Positions 53,205 to 62,214 of a DNA stretch of 64,000 nt are shown in pieces. A model generated the notes under the pieces. It was not told where the DNA came from. It did no database searches and saw only the letters and a program-made list of their open reading frames with translations. The position numbers and the translations under genes are program-made. The stretch's first letter is position 1. Each line of letters starts with the position of its first letter. Source of the DNA: Streptomyces sp. BA2 (GTDB lineage: Bacteria; Actinomycetota; Actinomycetes; Streptomycetales; Streptomycetaceae); NCBI RefSeq assembly GCF_009769735.1, contig NZ_WSRO01000002.1, positions 9,225,001 through 9,289,000 on the forward strand. The letters run 5' to 3'.

Positions 53205-53296
53205 GCTTCTCATGGTACGGGTTGCATCCATCCGTGAGACGTGCGTACAGTCCACCTCATGGTTAACAGGCAATCTATCCGTGAGGAACCCTTCTC

Positions 53297-54091
53297 GTGT
53301 CTTCCGTAACCCTCCAGACCGCCCCGTTTCCCGTCCGTGTCTTCGGCGGCCCGACCGCTCTCTTCGACTACGGCGGCCTGCGCTTTCTTACCGACCCGAC
53401 CTTCGACGGCCCCGGCGACCACCAGGCACCGGCCGTCGTGCTGACCAAGACGGCAGCGGCTGACGGCAGCCCGGACGATCTCGGCCGCCTCGACGTGGTC
53501 CTGCTCTCGCACGACGAGCACGCCGACAACCTCGACACCTCAGGCCGGGCCCTGCTCGCCGACGTCCCGCTGACCCTCACCACCCCCGGCGGCGGGGAGC
53601 GTCTCGGAGAGGCCGCCACCGGCCTCGCCGACTGGCAGTCGGTCGAGCTCCAGCGCCGGGACGGCGGACCCGGCACGGTCACCGTGACCGGCGTGCCCGC
53701 CATCCATGGGCCCGGCCCGCGCGAGGAGGTCGAGCCGATCTGCGGCGAGGTCGTCGGGTTCGTCCTGACCGGCGAGGGCCTGCCCACGGTCTACGTCAGC
53801 GGCGACAACGCCTCTCTCGACGCGGTCAGGGACATCGCCGAGCGATTCGCCCCGGTGGACACGGCCCTTCTCTTTGCCGGAGCGCCCCGCTTCAGTGAAG
53901 TCTTCGACAACGAGGTGATCGTCTTGGACAGCGCCCAGGCCGCCCAGGCCGCGAAGATCCTCGATGCCGGCCGCGTGGTCCCCGTCCACTACGACAGCTG
54001 GGCCCACTTCACCGAGGGCCGCGACGAGCTCGTCGCCGCCTTTGCCGCCGCCGGTCTCACCGACCGCGTCGACTTCGGCGTCCGCGGCTGA
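53297..54091 (+). CDS. MBL-fold metal-dependent hydrolase (UlaG-like)
   Basis: 264 residues from a GTG. Metal motif appears as LLSHDEHADNLDTSG, an HxxHxDx variant; later VTVTGVPAIHGPG, YVSGDNASLDAV and VVPVHYDSWAHFTEG supply further His/Asp ligands. This is the SHxxHxDN type common in Streptomyces. GAGGAA lies 12 bases upstream. It probably forms an operon with the flavin monooxygenase downstream (153 bp gap). Confidence 0.88.
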   Translation: MSSVTLQTAPFPVRVFGGPTALFDYGGLRFLTDPTFDGPGDHQAPAVVLTKTAAADGSPDDLGRLDVVLLSHDEHADNLDTSGRALLADVPLTLTTPGGGERLGEAATGLADWQSVELQRRDGGPGTVTVTGVPAIHGPGPREEVEPICGEVVGFVLTGEGLPTVYVSGDNASLDAVRDIAERFAPVDTALLFAGAPRFSEVFDNEVIVLDSAQAAQAAKILDAGRVVPVHYDSWAHFTEGRDELVAAFAAAGLTDRVDFGVRG

Positions 54092-54244
54092 TCCCACGTA
54101 CTTCGGACACGTACGCCGGAGACGGCCGGGCGCCGGACGACAGAGACCCGACGCGACTGTCGGCCGGCGCCCCCCCATCTCCCCGGCACGGCGCACGGCG
54201 CACGGCGCATGCCGCACACCTCACAACCGAAGGACCGCACGACC

Positions 54245-55330
54245 ATGACCGACCCCATCCGCGGCACCCGCCATGGCTCCGCCCCCGCTGCCCTGTCCGT
54301 ACTGGACTCCGCCATGACCGGTACCAGCCAGTCCGCAGCGGAGGCGCTGGCCGGCAGCATCGAACTCGCCCGGCTCGCCGACCGGCGCGGCTTCACCCGC
54401 TACTGGATGAACGAGCACCACGCCATGCCCGGCGTCTCCACCTCCAGCCCGCCCGTCCTGCTGGCCCGGCTCACCGCGGAGACCAGCAGGCTGCGGCTCG
54501 GCGCGGGCGGGATCATGCTGCCCAACCATCCGCCGTTGGTGGTCGCCGAACAGTTCGGCATGTTGGACGCCCTCGCCCCCGGCCGCATCGACCTGGGCCT
54601 GGGCCGCGCCCCGGGCACCGATCACGCCACGGCCGCGGCCCTGCGCCGCGGTGCGAGCGACGGCGAGGACTTCCCCCAACAGGTCGTCGAACTCCTGCAC
54701 TTCGTCGGCGACGACTTCCCGGCCGACCACCCCTACGCCGACCGCGTGTACGCCGTTCCGGGTCCTGCCCAGGATCGGCTCAATGGCATCACTCCGCCTA
54801 CGGGCCGCCTGCCGGTGTGGCTGCTCGGATCGTCCGGCTACTCGGCGCAGCTCGCCGCCCGGCTCGGCCTGCCATTCGCCTTCGCCGCGCACTTCAACCC
54901 GCGCGATGTCGTGGCCGCCCTGCGCCTGTACCGCGAGCGGTTCACTCCGTCCGAGGCGCTGGCCGAGCCGTACGCGCTGGTCAGCTTCACCGTCGCGGTA
55001 TCTGACGACGAGCGGGAGGCTCGCCGCCAGGCCGGCACCCTCGCGCACGCCATGCTCCGCATGTTCCAGCGCAAGTCCTACCTGCTGCCGTCCCCCGAGG
55101 AAGTGGACGCCTACACCTACGACGCCCAGGAACGCCAGGCCGTCGGCAGCTGGCTGAACCACGTCCCGCACGGCACCCCCGAGCAGGTCACCGCCCATCT
55201 GAACCAGGTCCAGCGGGACTCCGGCGCCGACGAGCTCATGATCGGCGGCGTCGGTCACTCCGTCCAGGCCCGGCTGGGTTCCATCGAGCTGATCGCCGAC
55301 GCCTACGGCATGCCAGACAGCCCGCGCTGA
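54245..55330 (+). CDS. LLM-class flavin-dependent oxidoreductase
   Basis: 361 residues with a luciferase-like TIM barrel. ALSVLDSAMTGTSQSAAEAL, FTRYWMNEHHAMPGVSTSSP, RLRLGAGGIMLPNHPPLVVA and GRIDLGLGRAPGTD are the diagnostic segments; the C-terminal LGSIELIADAYGM is typical of the MsnO8-like group. It uses FMNH2 or F420H2. Substrate unknown. Confidence 0.92.
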   Translation: MTDPIRGTRHGSAPAALSVLDSAMTGTSQSAAEALAGSIELARLADRRGFTRYWMNEHHAMPGVSTSSPPVLLARLTAETSRLRLGAGGIMLPNHPPLVVAEQFGMLDALAPGRIDLGLGRAPGTDHATAAALRRGASDGEDFPQQVVELLHFVGDDFPADHPYADRVYAVPGPAQDRLNGITPPTGRLPVWLLGSSGYSAQLAARLGLPFAFAAHFNPRDVVAALRLYRERFTPSEALAEPYALVSFTVAVSDDEREARRQAGTLAHAMLRMFQRKSYLLPSPEEVDAYTYDAQERQAVGSWLNHVPHGTPEQVTAHLNQVQRDSGADELMIGGVGHSVQARLGSIELIADAYGMPDSPR

Positions 55331-55593
55331 CGCGGGACCGCCGGGCCTCCGTACCTCAGCGCCCACCACCCTTCACCGCCAAGTCCCCCTGAATACCCAG
55401 GAGGTGCGGAGGGGTCCCCGAGGAGCTCCCGAGGGGGCCCGTGGCCACGCCACCGTCCTCGCCCCTCCGGAAGTTCGTCCCGTACCGCCCTCATGGCCGA
55501 GCACACCGCTGCGGGCCCGCGAGCCCGCGGGCACCGGGACCACGTACTCGCCCTGCACGCCCTGCCCGCGGCGCCGCTGCCCTCCGTGGACAC

Positions 55594-55905
55594 TCACGAC
55601 GTGCGCGGGTTGATCCACTGGCCGAGGAAGCCGTAGTCGATCTGGCCCTCCTCGCCCGGCTCGACCTCATCGCGCAGGACGGTGACCTGCGACCGGCTCA
55701 CCTCGTCGGGCAGCGTGGCGTGGACCCAGCGGCGGAACGAGGAGATCGATACCTTCAGTTTGTGCTCGTCCCGCAGCCGCTGGTGCATCGTGGAGACCGT
55801 CACGGTCCCCAGCAAGTCTTTGATGTAGTCGCGGTGTTCGTCGATGTCGGACCAGGTGACCTGCCGCAGTCTCCTGTCGACGCTGCCGGCGCGCTCTTCG
55901 AGCGG
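55594..55905 (-). pseudogene. IS21-family transposase (IstA) fragment
   Basis: Minus strand reads TWSDIDEHRDYIKDLLG, MHQRLRDEHKLKVSISSFRR and VEPGEEGQIDYGFLGQW, the HTH-to-first-Asp region of IstA; both ends are missing. Confidence 0.8.
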
Positions 55906-55992
55906 CCTGCCTACCAGTGGACGTAGATTAAATGGGTACTAGTAACTAGATAGCGCTCAAACTACCCGACATGCGGAAACCCTCTATCCGTC

Positions 55993-56481
55993 TCACCGAG
56001 GTGCGACCGAATCCCCGGTTGCCCGCCGCTGGCCGGGCCACATGTCGTCATACGCGGCGTCCATGAACTGCGTCTGCGGCCCGCGCAGCGCAGAGGAGTC
56101 GGCTATCTCGCCCCGGACTGCCTGCACCAGGCCGAACGCATAACGGTAGGCAGAACCTCGCAGGGGCTCAGTTCTGGCCGCCAGGTCGATCTCCGCCTGT
56201 GCAAGCCACAGGTCATCCACGAGTCGGTCGAGCACCGCATCGTCTGCCGTGTCATCACTGACCGAGCGCGTGAGAGCTGCCTTCTCCACCTGCGACGCAA
56301 TGCCGAGGAACTTCAGGACCGCGTTCTTCAACTCCGCGCGATGCGCGGCTGATTCCTGCACTTCGAGCTGCCGGGTACTCGCTCGCGACACGAGGTACTG
56401 GCCAAAGATCGACCCACCAGCGCCGAGTGCGACACCGGCCAGAGACAACAATGCCGGCCCCAAGGTTCCCCAAGATCCCAT
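55993..56481 (-). CDS. Small membrane-anchored hypothetical protein
   Basis: 162 residues. One N-terminal membrane segment (LGPALLSLAGVALGAGGSIF) followed by a helical region starting VSRASTRQLEVQESAAHRAE and a soluble helical C-terminus. Similar in layout to the coiled-coil protein at 23638-24261 but without the 11-residue repeats. No known family. Confidence 0.7.
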   Translation of the reverse strand: MGSWGTLGPALLSLAGVALGAGGSIFGQYLVSRASTRQLEVQESAAHRAELKNAVLKFLGIASQVEKAALTRSVSDDTADDAVLDRLVDDLWLAQAEIDLAARTEPLRGSAYRYAFGLVQAVRGEIADSSALRGPQTQFMDAAYDDMWPGQRRATGDSVAPR

Positions 56482-56527
56482 AGCGGGAGTCTCTCAACTC
56501 CCGCGACCGCCGTCCCCATGGGGACTC

Positions 56528-56758
56528 GTGACCGTGAGGGTGAGGAATTCCGTGACGCTCAACCCGTCACAACTGGGGGATTCCGTGTCCGTCGACAGCG
56601 GCGAGAGCCTGGCAGAGCGGAGGCTTCCTCTGGTTCTCGACTTCGTGCCGGGGGCCAGGGAGGTGCTGTCCCAGCCGTTCACGCCGCGGTTCACGGTGTC
56701 CGGCCGCCCGATGGAGCACGTGCCGGACTTCGCGGTGTCTCCATGCTCACATCAACGA
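56528..56758 (+). pseudogene. TnsA-like transposase endonuclease fragment
   Basis: Reads LGDSVSVDSGESLAERRLPL, VLDFVPGAREVLSQPFTPRF and RPMEHVPDFAV, the N-terminal part of TnsA-like endonuclease subunits of Tn7-type heteromeric transposases. The catalytic Asp-rich part follows only partly (VPDF). Confidence 0.6.
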
Positions 56759-56822
56759 GCGATCAAGCCGACAGTCACATGACCGAACCGCTTTTGTTAG
56801 AGCCAGTTAGCGCGGGTCCATG

Positions 56823-57425
56823 TCAGCATTTCAGGCCGATGATGGCCCACCCGCGCCCTGCCGCCTCGGTGACGACCTCTCCCCATTCGGTGACCAGGGC
56901 AGCAAACGACGAGAAGGTGCTGACCCGCCCCGTGGCCCCGGCGAGGTGCTGTTCGAACGGTTGGCGGAGGGACGGCAGGCCGGGCTCGGCCAGGGTCCAG
57001 AAGTGATGGAGGGCTGTCACGTCCTCGGGGAGGAGCCAGAGCATGGTCTCCGGGCACCAGTGGTTCTCCCGTCCGGGGACGGAAGGGGTGAAGGGAGGGT
57101 CCGCGGACTCCCAGTTGTATTCGCCCCAGAACAGGGGAGCGCTGAACTCGTCGAGTGCCGTGCGCAGTCCGGGACGGACGAACCCTCGCATCTTTTCCCA
57201 GCGTTCGCCGGCCCAGAAGTGCGGCTTGTACGAGGTGAGGGTGTTGCGGAACTCGTAGCGCGCGTACCAGGGGCCGTTCTGGGCCTCGGGCCAGGTCCAT
57301 CCCTCGGGCAGGTCGGGCCCCCGGGCGTCGTCGCTGCCGAACGCCGCGCTCTCCACCAGGCCGGCTCGCTGTTCGGCCGGCGCGGCTTCTATGTACGCGC
57401 AGTCGACGATGAGGAGTTCCAGCAC
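56823..57425 (-). CDS. Conserved hypothetical protein
   Basis: 200 residues rich in Trp and Pro (GPWYARYEFRNTLTSYKPHF, LFWGEYNWESADPPFTPS). Codon usage is normal and the start MLELLIVDCAY is credible. No signal peptide or membrane segment. I do not recognise the family; immunity-like proteins have a similar composition, but that is only an impression. Confidence 0.65.
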   Translation of the reverse strand: MLELLIVDCAYIEAAPAEQRAGLVESAAFGSDDARGPDLPEGWTWPEAQNGPWYARYEFRNTLTSYKPHFWAGERWEKMRGFVRPGLRTALDEFSAPLFWGEYNWESADPPFTPSVPGRENHWCPETMLWLLPEDVTALHHFWTLAEPGLPSLRQPFEQHLAGATGRVSTFSSFAALVTEWGEVVTEAAGRGWAIIGLKC

Positions 57426-57752
57426 ATGCCCATGCTGTGAGCCTAGATCAGAGCTGCCGCAACCCGGCCTGAGCTGCGGACATGAAGTTGGCGCTGCGCC
57501 CCGGGCCCTGGATGCAGCGCCGTGTCACCCGGCCGTGTCAGAGAACGCGCTTGAGGTGCGGTGGTTTGAGTGGGGGTGACGTTGCCCTTGGCTTTCGCTT
57601 CGGCCTTGCGGGCCTTCTCGTCCAGGTGCAGCTGGAAGCGACGCTCGTAGTCGTCTTCGAAGTCGCCGACGTCCAGGCGCATGTCCCTCGGCAGGGCTTT
57701 GAGCGGAGTAACAGATCCTGCGCCCCGACGGGGAAGGGGCGAGGCTTCCGTT

Positions 57753-58970
57753 ATGCCGAGACCGTACGCTGTCGCACCGCGCACTACCGCCTTCGTTCGC
57801 GTCATCGCCCGGCGGACCGCTCCCGTGGTCGCCTCCGTGCTCCTGGCGCCCCTGCTCACCGCGGCCGCACACCCCGCCGAGCCGACGCCTTTCACGCACC
57901 CCGGAGTGCACGTCGGCCGCACTCAGCTCGACGCGGTCCGCGAGCGCGTGCGCTCCGGGCAACAGCCGTGGCGAGCGGCGTACGACGCCATGCGCCGCAG
58001 CCGGTACGCAGTCCTGGACCGCCGCCCGCGACCGTACAAGATCGTTGCCTGCAAGCCCTACGCCAAGCCGCCGGCCTGCATGGCGGAGCGCGAAGATGCC
58101 ATCGCCGCGTACACGCACGCCCTGCTCTGGTACGTCACCGAGGAGCAGGCGCATGCGGACAAGGCGAGGCAGATCATGGACTCCTGGTCGGCCGTCATCA
58201 AGGACCACACAGAGGGCAACTCGGGGCTGCAGGCCGCCTGGGCGGGGTCGACCTGGGCCCGGGCGGCGGAGATCGTGCGGCACACCGGTGCCGGGTGGCC
58301 GCAGCAGGACGTGGACCGCTTCTCACGGATGCTGCGCCACGTGTACCTGCCCGAACTCTCCGGCAAAGTCGCCGACTACAACGGCAATTGGGACCTGGCG
58401 ATGACCGACGCGGCTGTCGGGATCGCCGTCTTCCTCGACGACCGCAAGGCCTTCGATCAGGCGCTGAGCCGCTTCCGGGCCCGGGTTCCCGCCTACTTCT
58501 ATCTCCGCTCAGACGGAAAGCTCCCGGTCCCGCCGCCGGGTGGCACGGTGAAGACGCAGCAGCAGATCAGGACGTACTGGTTCGGACAGAAACGGTTCGT
58601 GAACGGCCTGGGGCAGGAGTCCTGCCGCAACTTCGAGCACGTCGGGTACGCTCTCGCCGCGACGTCCCATATCGCGGAGACGGCCTGGCATCAGGGGGTG
58701 GACCTGTACGGTCCGGTCCGTGAACGCCTGGCCGCGGCACTGGAGTTGCACTCCCGGTACCAGCTCGGCGAGAAGATGCCGAAGTGGCTGTGCGGCGGAA
58801 AGCCGGAGCTGACGATGGGCCCTGACCTGGAGGTGGGTGTCAACCATTTGGGAAACCGCCTGGGCGAGCCCCTGCCGCAGACACGCAAGCTGGCAGCACG
58901 GATGCGACCGGCCGGGACGGACGACTTGTTCGTGGCCTGGGAGACCCTGACACACGCCGAGAACCCTTAG
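57753..58970 (+). CDS. Secreted alginate-lyase-family protein
   Basis: About 405 residues; start at 57753. Signal peptide with core TAPVVASVLLAPLLTAAA. The (alpha/alpha) toroid family (alginate_lyase, PF05426-like) is recognised by HPGVHVGRTQLDAVRERV, NGNWDLAMTDAAVGIAVFLD and QESCRNFEHVGYALAAT; the NxNW and RxxEH-like residues form the active site. It would act outside the cell on an acidic polysaccharide. 57426-57752 upstream holds only an unassigned minus-strand scrap. Confidence 0.85.
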   Translation: MPRPYAVAPRTTAFVRVIARRTAPVVASVLLAPLLTAAAHPAEPTPFTHPGVHVGRTQLDAVRERVRSGQQPWRAAYDAMRRSRYAVLDRRPRPYKIVACKPYAKPPACMAEREDAIAAYTHALLWYVTEEQAHADKARQIMDSWSAVIKDHTEGNSGLQAAWAGSTWARAAEIVRHTGAGWPQQDVDRFSRMLRHVYLPELSGKVADYNGNWDLAMTDAAVGIAVFLDDRKAFDQALSRFRARVPAYFYLRSDGKLPVPPPGGTVKTQQQIRTYWFGQKRFVNGLGQESCRNFEHVGYALAATSHIAETAWHQGVDLYGPVRERLAAALELHSRYQLGEKMPKWLCGGKPELTMGPDLEVGVNHLGNRLGEPLPQTRKLAARMRPAGTDDLFVAWETLTHAENP

Positions 58971-59039
58971 TGTGGTGCGCCGGGAATGAGAGGCGTAAGT
59001 GGCTAGTGCGTTTTCATATCGCTGGGGGCACCTGCTGTT

Positions 59040-59149
59040 GACGTCGTGCTGTCCGCTGAGGAAGTAGCTGAGCTGACCCTTTGGGTGGGCGGGACGGTGT
59101 CGCCTCGTCTGGCCGAGCAGGCCCAGATCGTGCTGGCCTGTGCGGAGTG
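59040..59149 (+). pseudogene. IS630-family transposase N-terminal fragment
   Basis: Reads VVLSAEEVAELTLWVGGTVS and AEQAQIVLACAE then stop, the start of the HTH region of IS630 transposases. Confidence 0.5.
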
Positions 59150-59371
59150 AACCGCTCCGGGTCTGATGGAGGATCCGGTGTGTCCCGCGTTGAGTGGAGC
59201 CGAGGACGCATGGAGGTGGGAGGCTCTCTACATGGCGCCTGAGATCGCCACAACGCTGGGGACCAGCCCGCTCGCGCTGACACCGCAAACACCGGTGCGT
59301 GGCACCGGCGTACTGGCCTTCACCTCGTACGCATCCACGTAGGAAAGCCCCTGATGTGAGGCGACGACATC

Positions 59372-59548
59372 GTGGCAGCGGCTCTGTCCGCCGCCCTGAC
59401 CGTGGCCGCTCCCACGGCGGCATTCGCCACCAGCCGCACCGGGGCCACCGCGTCCCAGCCCAAGCCCGACGACGACTGCGCCCGCCTCCTCATGTGCGAG
59501 ACCGCCGACGACTGGTTCCACTTCGAGGACGAGAGCGCGTCCAACTGA
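59372..59548 (+). CDS. Small secreted peptide (possibly frameshifted at its start)
   Basis: 58 residues if started at the GTG 59372: hydrophobic VAAALSAALTVAAPTAAFA, then an acidic tail with two Cys (DDDCARLLMC). The basic n-region of a normal signal peptide (VRRRH) is encoded at 59356 in another frame, one base out, so an indel is likely. A strong terminator follows directly. Confidence 0.5.
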   Translation: MAAALSAALTVAAPTAAFATSRTGATASQPKPDDDCARLLMCETADDWFHFEDESASN

Positions 59549-59553
59549 TGTCC

Positions 59554-59590
59554 CAGAGCCCCGGCCGACGAGACGGTGGCCGGGGCTCTG
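59554..59590. terminator. Strong hairpin terminator
   Basis: Perfect 13-bp arms CAGAGCCCCGGCC / GGCCGGGGCTCTG with an 11-nt loop, 6 bp after the small secreted ORF. Confidence 0.8.
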
Positions 59591-59644
59591 CCATGCGCCA
59601 GCAGCGCAGCATCCGGTGCAGGGCAGCCCACACCGCGCGCGGCC

Positions 59645-60011
59645 CCCGTGACATCAGCAGCCACGAACTACCACTGGCAAGTCAGTCAAGATCACCAGGG
59701 GATCGCAGTATGACGGCCAGTTTCCGTACTCGTCCGACTTGCCTTGGACGTAGAGGTCCTCGTCGAGGCCATTCCAGATGAGGATGTCCCGGGAATTCTT
59801 CCCCCCAGCCGCGGGGATACCGGTAGGCCAGTCCCGACATCTCCCAGATCTTCAGGTCTCGCCCCGCCTTCGGCAGGGGCAGCTCGATACCGGACTCGGC
59901 CCGGGGTTCGGTGGGCTTGAGAATCTTGTCGGGTTCGAAGCGGGGACGCGGTGACTCCCCGGGCGGAAGGCCGTCGCGGTTGGGCACGGGCACGCCAGGT
60001 TGCTCACTCAT
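59645..60011 (-). pseudogene. Small Streptomyces protein of unknown function, frameshifted
   Basis: Starts MSEQPGVPVPNRDGLPPGES at 60011 and reads IELPLPKAGRDLKIWEMSGL and YRYPRGWGEEFPGHPHLEW. After that the open frame is Arg-rich, while the next frame gives LDEDLYVQGKSDEYGNWPSY and CDPLVILTD, clearly the natural continuation. One base has been gained or lost near 59780. It may still make a 109-residue product. Confidence 0.65.
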
Positions 60012-60420
60012 GCGTTCTCCCTCGGTTCGCAGCCCTGCCAGGGGCGCTCTCACCAGCAGGCAACGGGTACGCGCCCACCGGGATCATGGGGCCTTCCGGC
60101 ACGGGGCAGGCCGGCCCTCCCCCCGAGCCTGCGCCGACCCAGGGGCCCCGCAGATGCGTTACGGCAAACGGGGGACGCCGAGGGCCCAGCAAACACCCTT
60201 TAGACACTCACTCCGCCGTCCGACCATCAGCTTGGGAAGTTTCGGGCATTCGGGGTCGTCTCAGTCGCTGACCTGGGCGAACGGCGTTGTGGCGACTTCG
60301 TCGGTCCGGTGCTTCTTTCCCGTGATTCCCCGCTGTTCCCCGTCCAATCTGGTGCGGTTGTGGTGCGGCCGTAACGTAGAAGAAGACCGCAGCAACGACC
60401 GTAAGGCCGCGGTCACGGGA
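60012..60420. other. Intergenic stretch containing repeat copy 1
   Basis: No gene seen. 60229-60332 holds AGCTTGGGAAG, a CGTCTC..GCTGACCTG block and TTCCCGTGATTCCCCG, similar to 60882-60994. Confidence 0.5.
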
Positions 60421-60828
60421 TCAAGAAAGTCGCCCGGCCTCGTGAAGCGCGTCGAAGGCCATCTCGTCCACGGCCGAGACTCGGTCCCGATCGGCGTAAC
60501 GGAACCAGGCGTGCTCGGCGATCTCCCTCGACGGGGTCAACCCACCGCGGTGATCGGCGGTGTAACAGATCATCCGGAAGGGGCCGTGATCCGGATGGCC
60601 CTCGCCGATCTCGAAAGTGCCGAAGTGCACCATGGAACCGGGGGCGATCGCCGCCTGCAGTTCCTCATCGATCTCCCGCACCAGGGTTTCGCCGTCGGAC
60701 TCACCCGGCTCACGATGGCCGCCCGGGAGGTAGAAGCGATCTCTGCCGTGACTACGCGTCACCAATACCTGGTCGTTCCGAACCAGGATCCACGCCACCT
60801 TCTCCGGCACACCATTGCCATTCGCCAT
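60421..60828 (-). CDS. NUDIX hydrolase
   Basis: 135 residues. The Nudix box is GGHREPGESDG followed by REIDEELQ, with all catalytic Glu residues present. Flanking strands VAWILVRNDQVLVTRS and FYLPGG. It hydrolyses nucleoside-diphosphate-linked compounds; the substrate is not predictable. It stands alone between two diverged copies of a non-coding repeat. Confidence 0.9.
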   Translation of the reverse strand: MANGNGVPEKVAWILVRNDQVLVTRSHGRDRFYLPGGHREPGESDGETLVREIDEELQAAIAPGSMVHFGTFEIGEGHPDHGPFRMICYTADHRGGLTPSREIAEHAWFRYADRDRVSAVDEMAFDALHEAGRLS

Positions 60829-61462
60829 GGCTCGGGACCGTATCGGAGGGCATCGTCTGCGTCAGCACCGTCCGCACACTGAGCTTGGGAAGCTCGGGTG
60901 CTTTGGCCCCGTCTCGTGTGCTGACCTGCGATCGAGGGTGTCTGCACCCGAGCTGACTGCCGAGTTGGTCCCCGGTGTTCCCCGTGGTTCCCCGCACGAC
61001 CTGGCACGTTCTGGCACGGCTGTTGTGGGTGCGGGGGCTTCGGCGGTGTGAACATGTTGGTGTGTCTTCCGAGTCACAGGCCGTTGTTTCCCATGTCCCC
61101 GTTCTGCCGCTGCCGCGCCTGCAGTTGACCGAGGCCCGGCGCATGCGCGCGGTCGAGATGTTCGAGCAGAGACGTTCTTCATCCGAGGTCGCGTGGCTAC
61201 GGGCTTGGAGCGGCTCGGGGCCTGCTGCTCCGCGAGGCTTTCCACGATCCGCGCGTCGTGCGCCCGCAGCGCCTCCAACAGCTTGGCCAGCCCGCCGAAC
61301 GCCCCGGACGTGAGCATGTTGTCCGCCGTCTCCCCGGGCCGGAGCAGCACCGGCACCACCAGGCTTGCCGCCTTGCCCTCGCCCGGCTGTATCCGCAGCG
61401 CCCGGCCAGGTGGCGGAGCCGGCGGGTGCCGGGCTGTCGGTGGCTGCTTCTACTGTTGCCTC
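60829..61462. other. Intergenic stretch containing repeat copy 2
   Basis: About 630 bp without a recognisable gene. 60882-60994 repeats the motif blocks of 60229-60332 in the same orientation and order. Confidence 0.5.
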
Positions 61463-62038
61463 ATGGGGAACTATTTTCAGACCGTCGTCGATCTCGACGC
61501 CACGCATGCGGACGCCCGGCCCTTGGCAGACAGCGGACTCGACTGGCTGGTCAGGGAGGGGATAGTTCGGGCCGAGCTCACCGACTGTGTTCTCGGGGCG
61601 CCGTCGGGGCATCCGCCCGGTCCAGCCTGGGCCAAGGCGGTCGGTCAGGAGGACTGGGAGCCCAGCGACGGACTCAGGGTCGAGATCGGCCGCACCGTAT
61701 TCAACTGCGGCCAGGGCGAACCCAGGTTCGCGGTGTGCCCCCATTGTGCCGGTCGGGCGGATTTCTACACCGACCGGCTGGAGGAGATTGAGGGTGTGTG
61801 GGAACCCTTCAGTGAGGCCATCAGCGCCTGGAGCGACACAGGCAGCGCGGCAGTCGCCTGCCCGTATTGTCGGCGCCCTGGTGACGTGACTGCGTGGACC
61901 TGGTCGGATGACTACTTCGCCTTCGGGTATCTCGGTTTTGAGTTCTGGGACTGGCCCGACTTCAGCCCCGGCTTCCTCGAAGGCCTCTCACGCGCGCTCG
62001 GGGGGCATCGCACGGTCCTCATGGAAGGCAAACTCTGA
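61463..62038 (+). CDS. Zinc-ribbon hypothetical protein
   Basis: 191 residues. Two CxxC pairs, CPHC and CPYC, about 45 residues apart, form a zinc ribbon. N-terminal DLDATHADARPLADSGLDWL and Trp/Phe-rich C-terminus (FGYLGFEFWDWPDFSPGFLE). A recurrent Streptomyces protein of unknown function. No operon partner. Confidence 0.75.
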   Translation: MGNYFQTVVDLDATHADARPLADSGLDWLVREGIVRAELTDCVLGAPSGHPPGPAWAKAVGQEDWEPSDGLRVEIGRTVFNCGQGEPRFAVCPHCAGRADFYTDRLEEIEGVWEPFSEAISAWSDTGSAAVACPYCRRPGDVTAWTWSDDYFAFGYLGFEFWDWPDFSPGFLEGLSRALGGHRTVLMEGKL

Positions 62039-62214
62039 GCGCGATGGGTTCGGGAGTCACCGTCACCAGCGGTTCGCGGACGCCGTCCTCCCCGTCCTGG
62101 GTAGCTGCAGGCCTTGGCCGTCGACGAAGCTCTACAGCCACAGAGGCAACCGCCGGGCGCGAGCACGCGCACGCCGACTACCGGCGTGCGGACCAGCGGG
62201 GCTCGTGTTTTGCC

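Noticed and set aside
57443..57700. Minus-strand scrap with RFQLHLDEKARKAEAKAKGN
   Set aside because: Looks coding-like and charged, but no start, no family and no support; possibly the end of a decayed gene.
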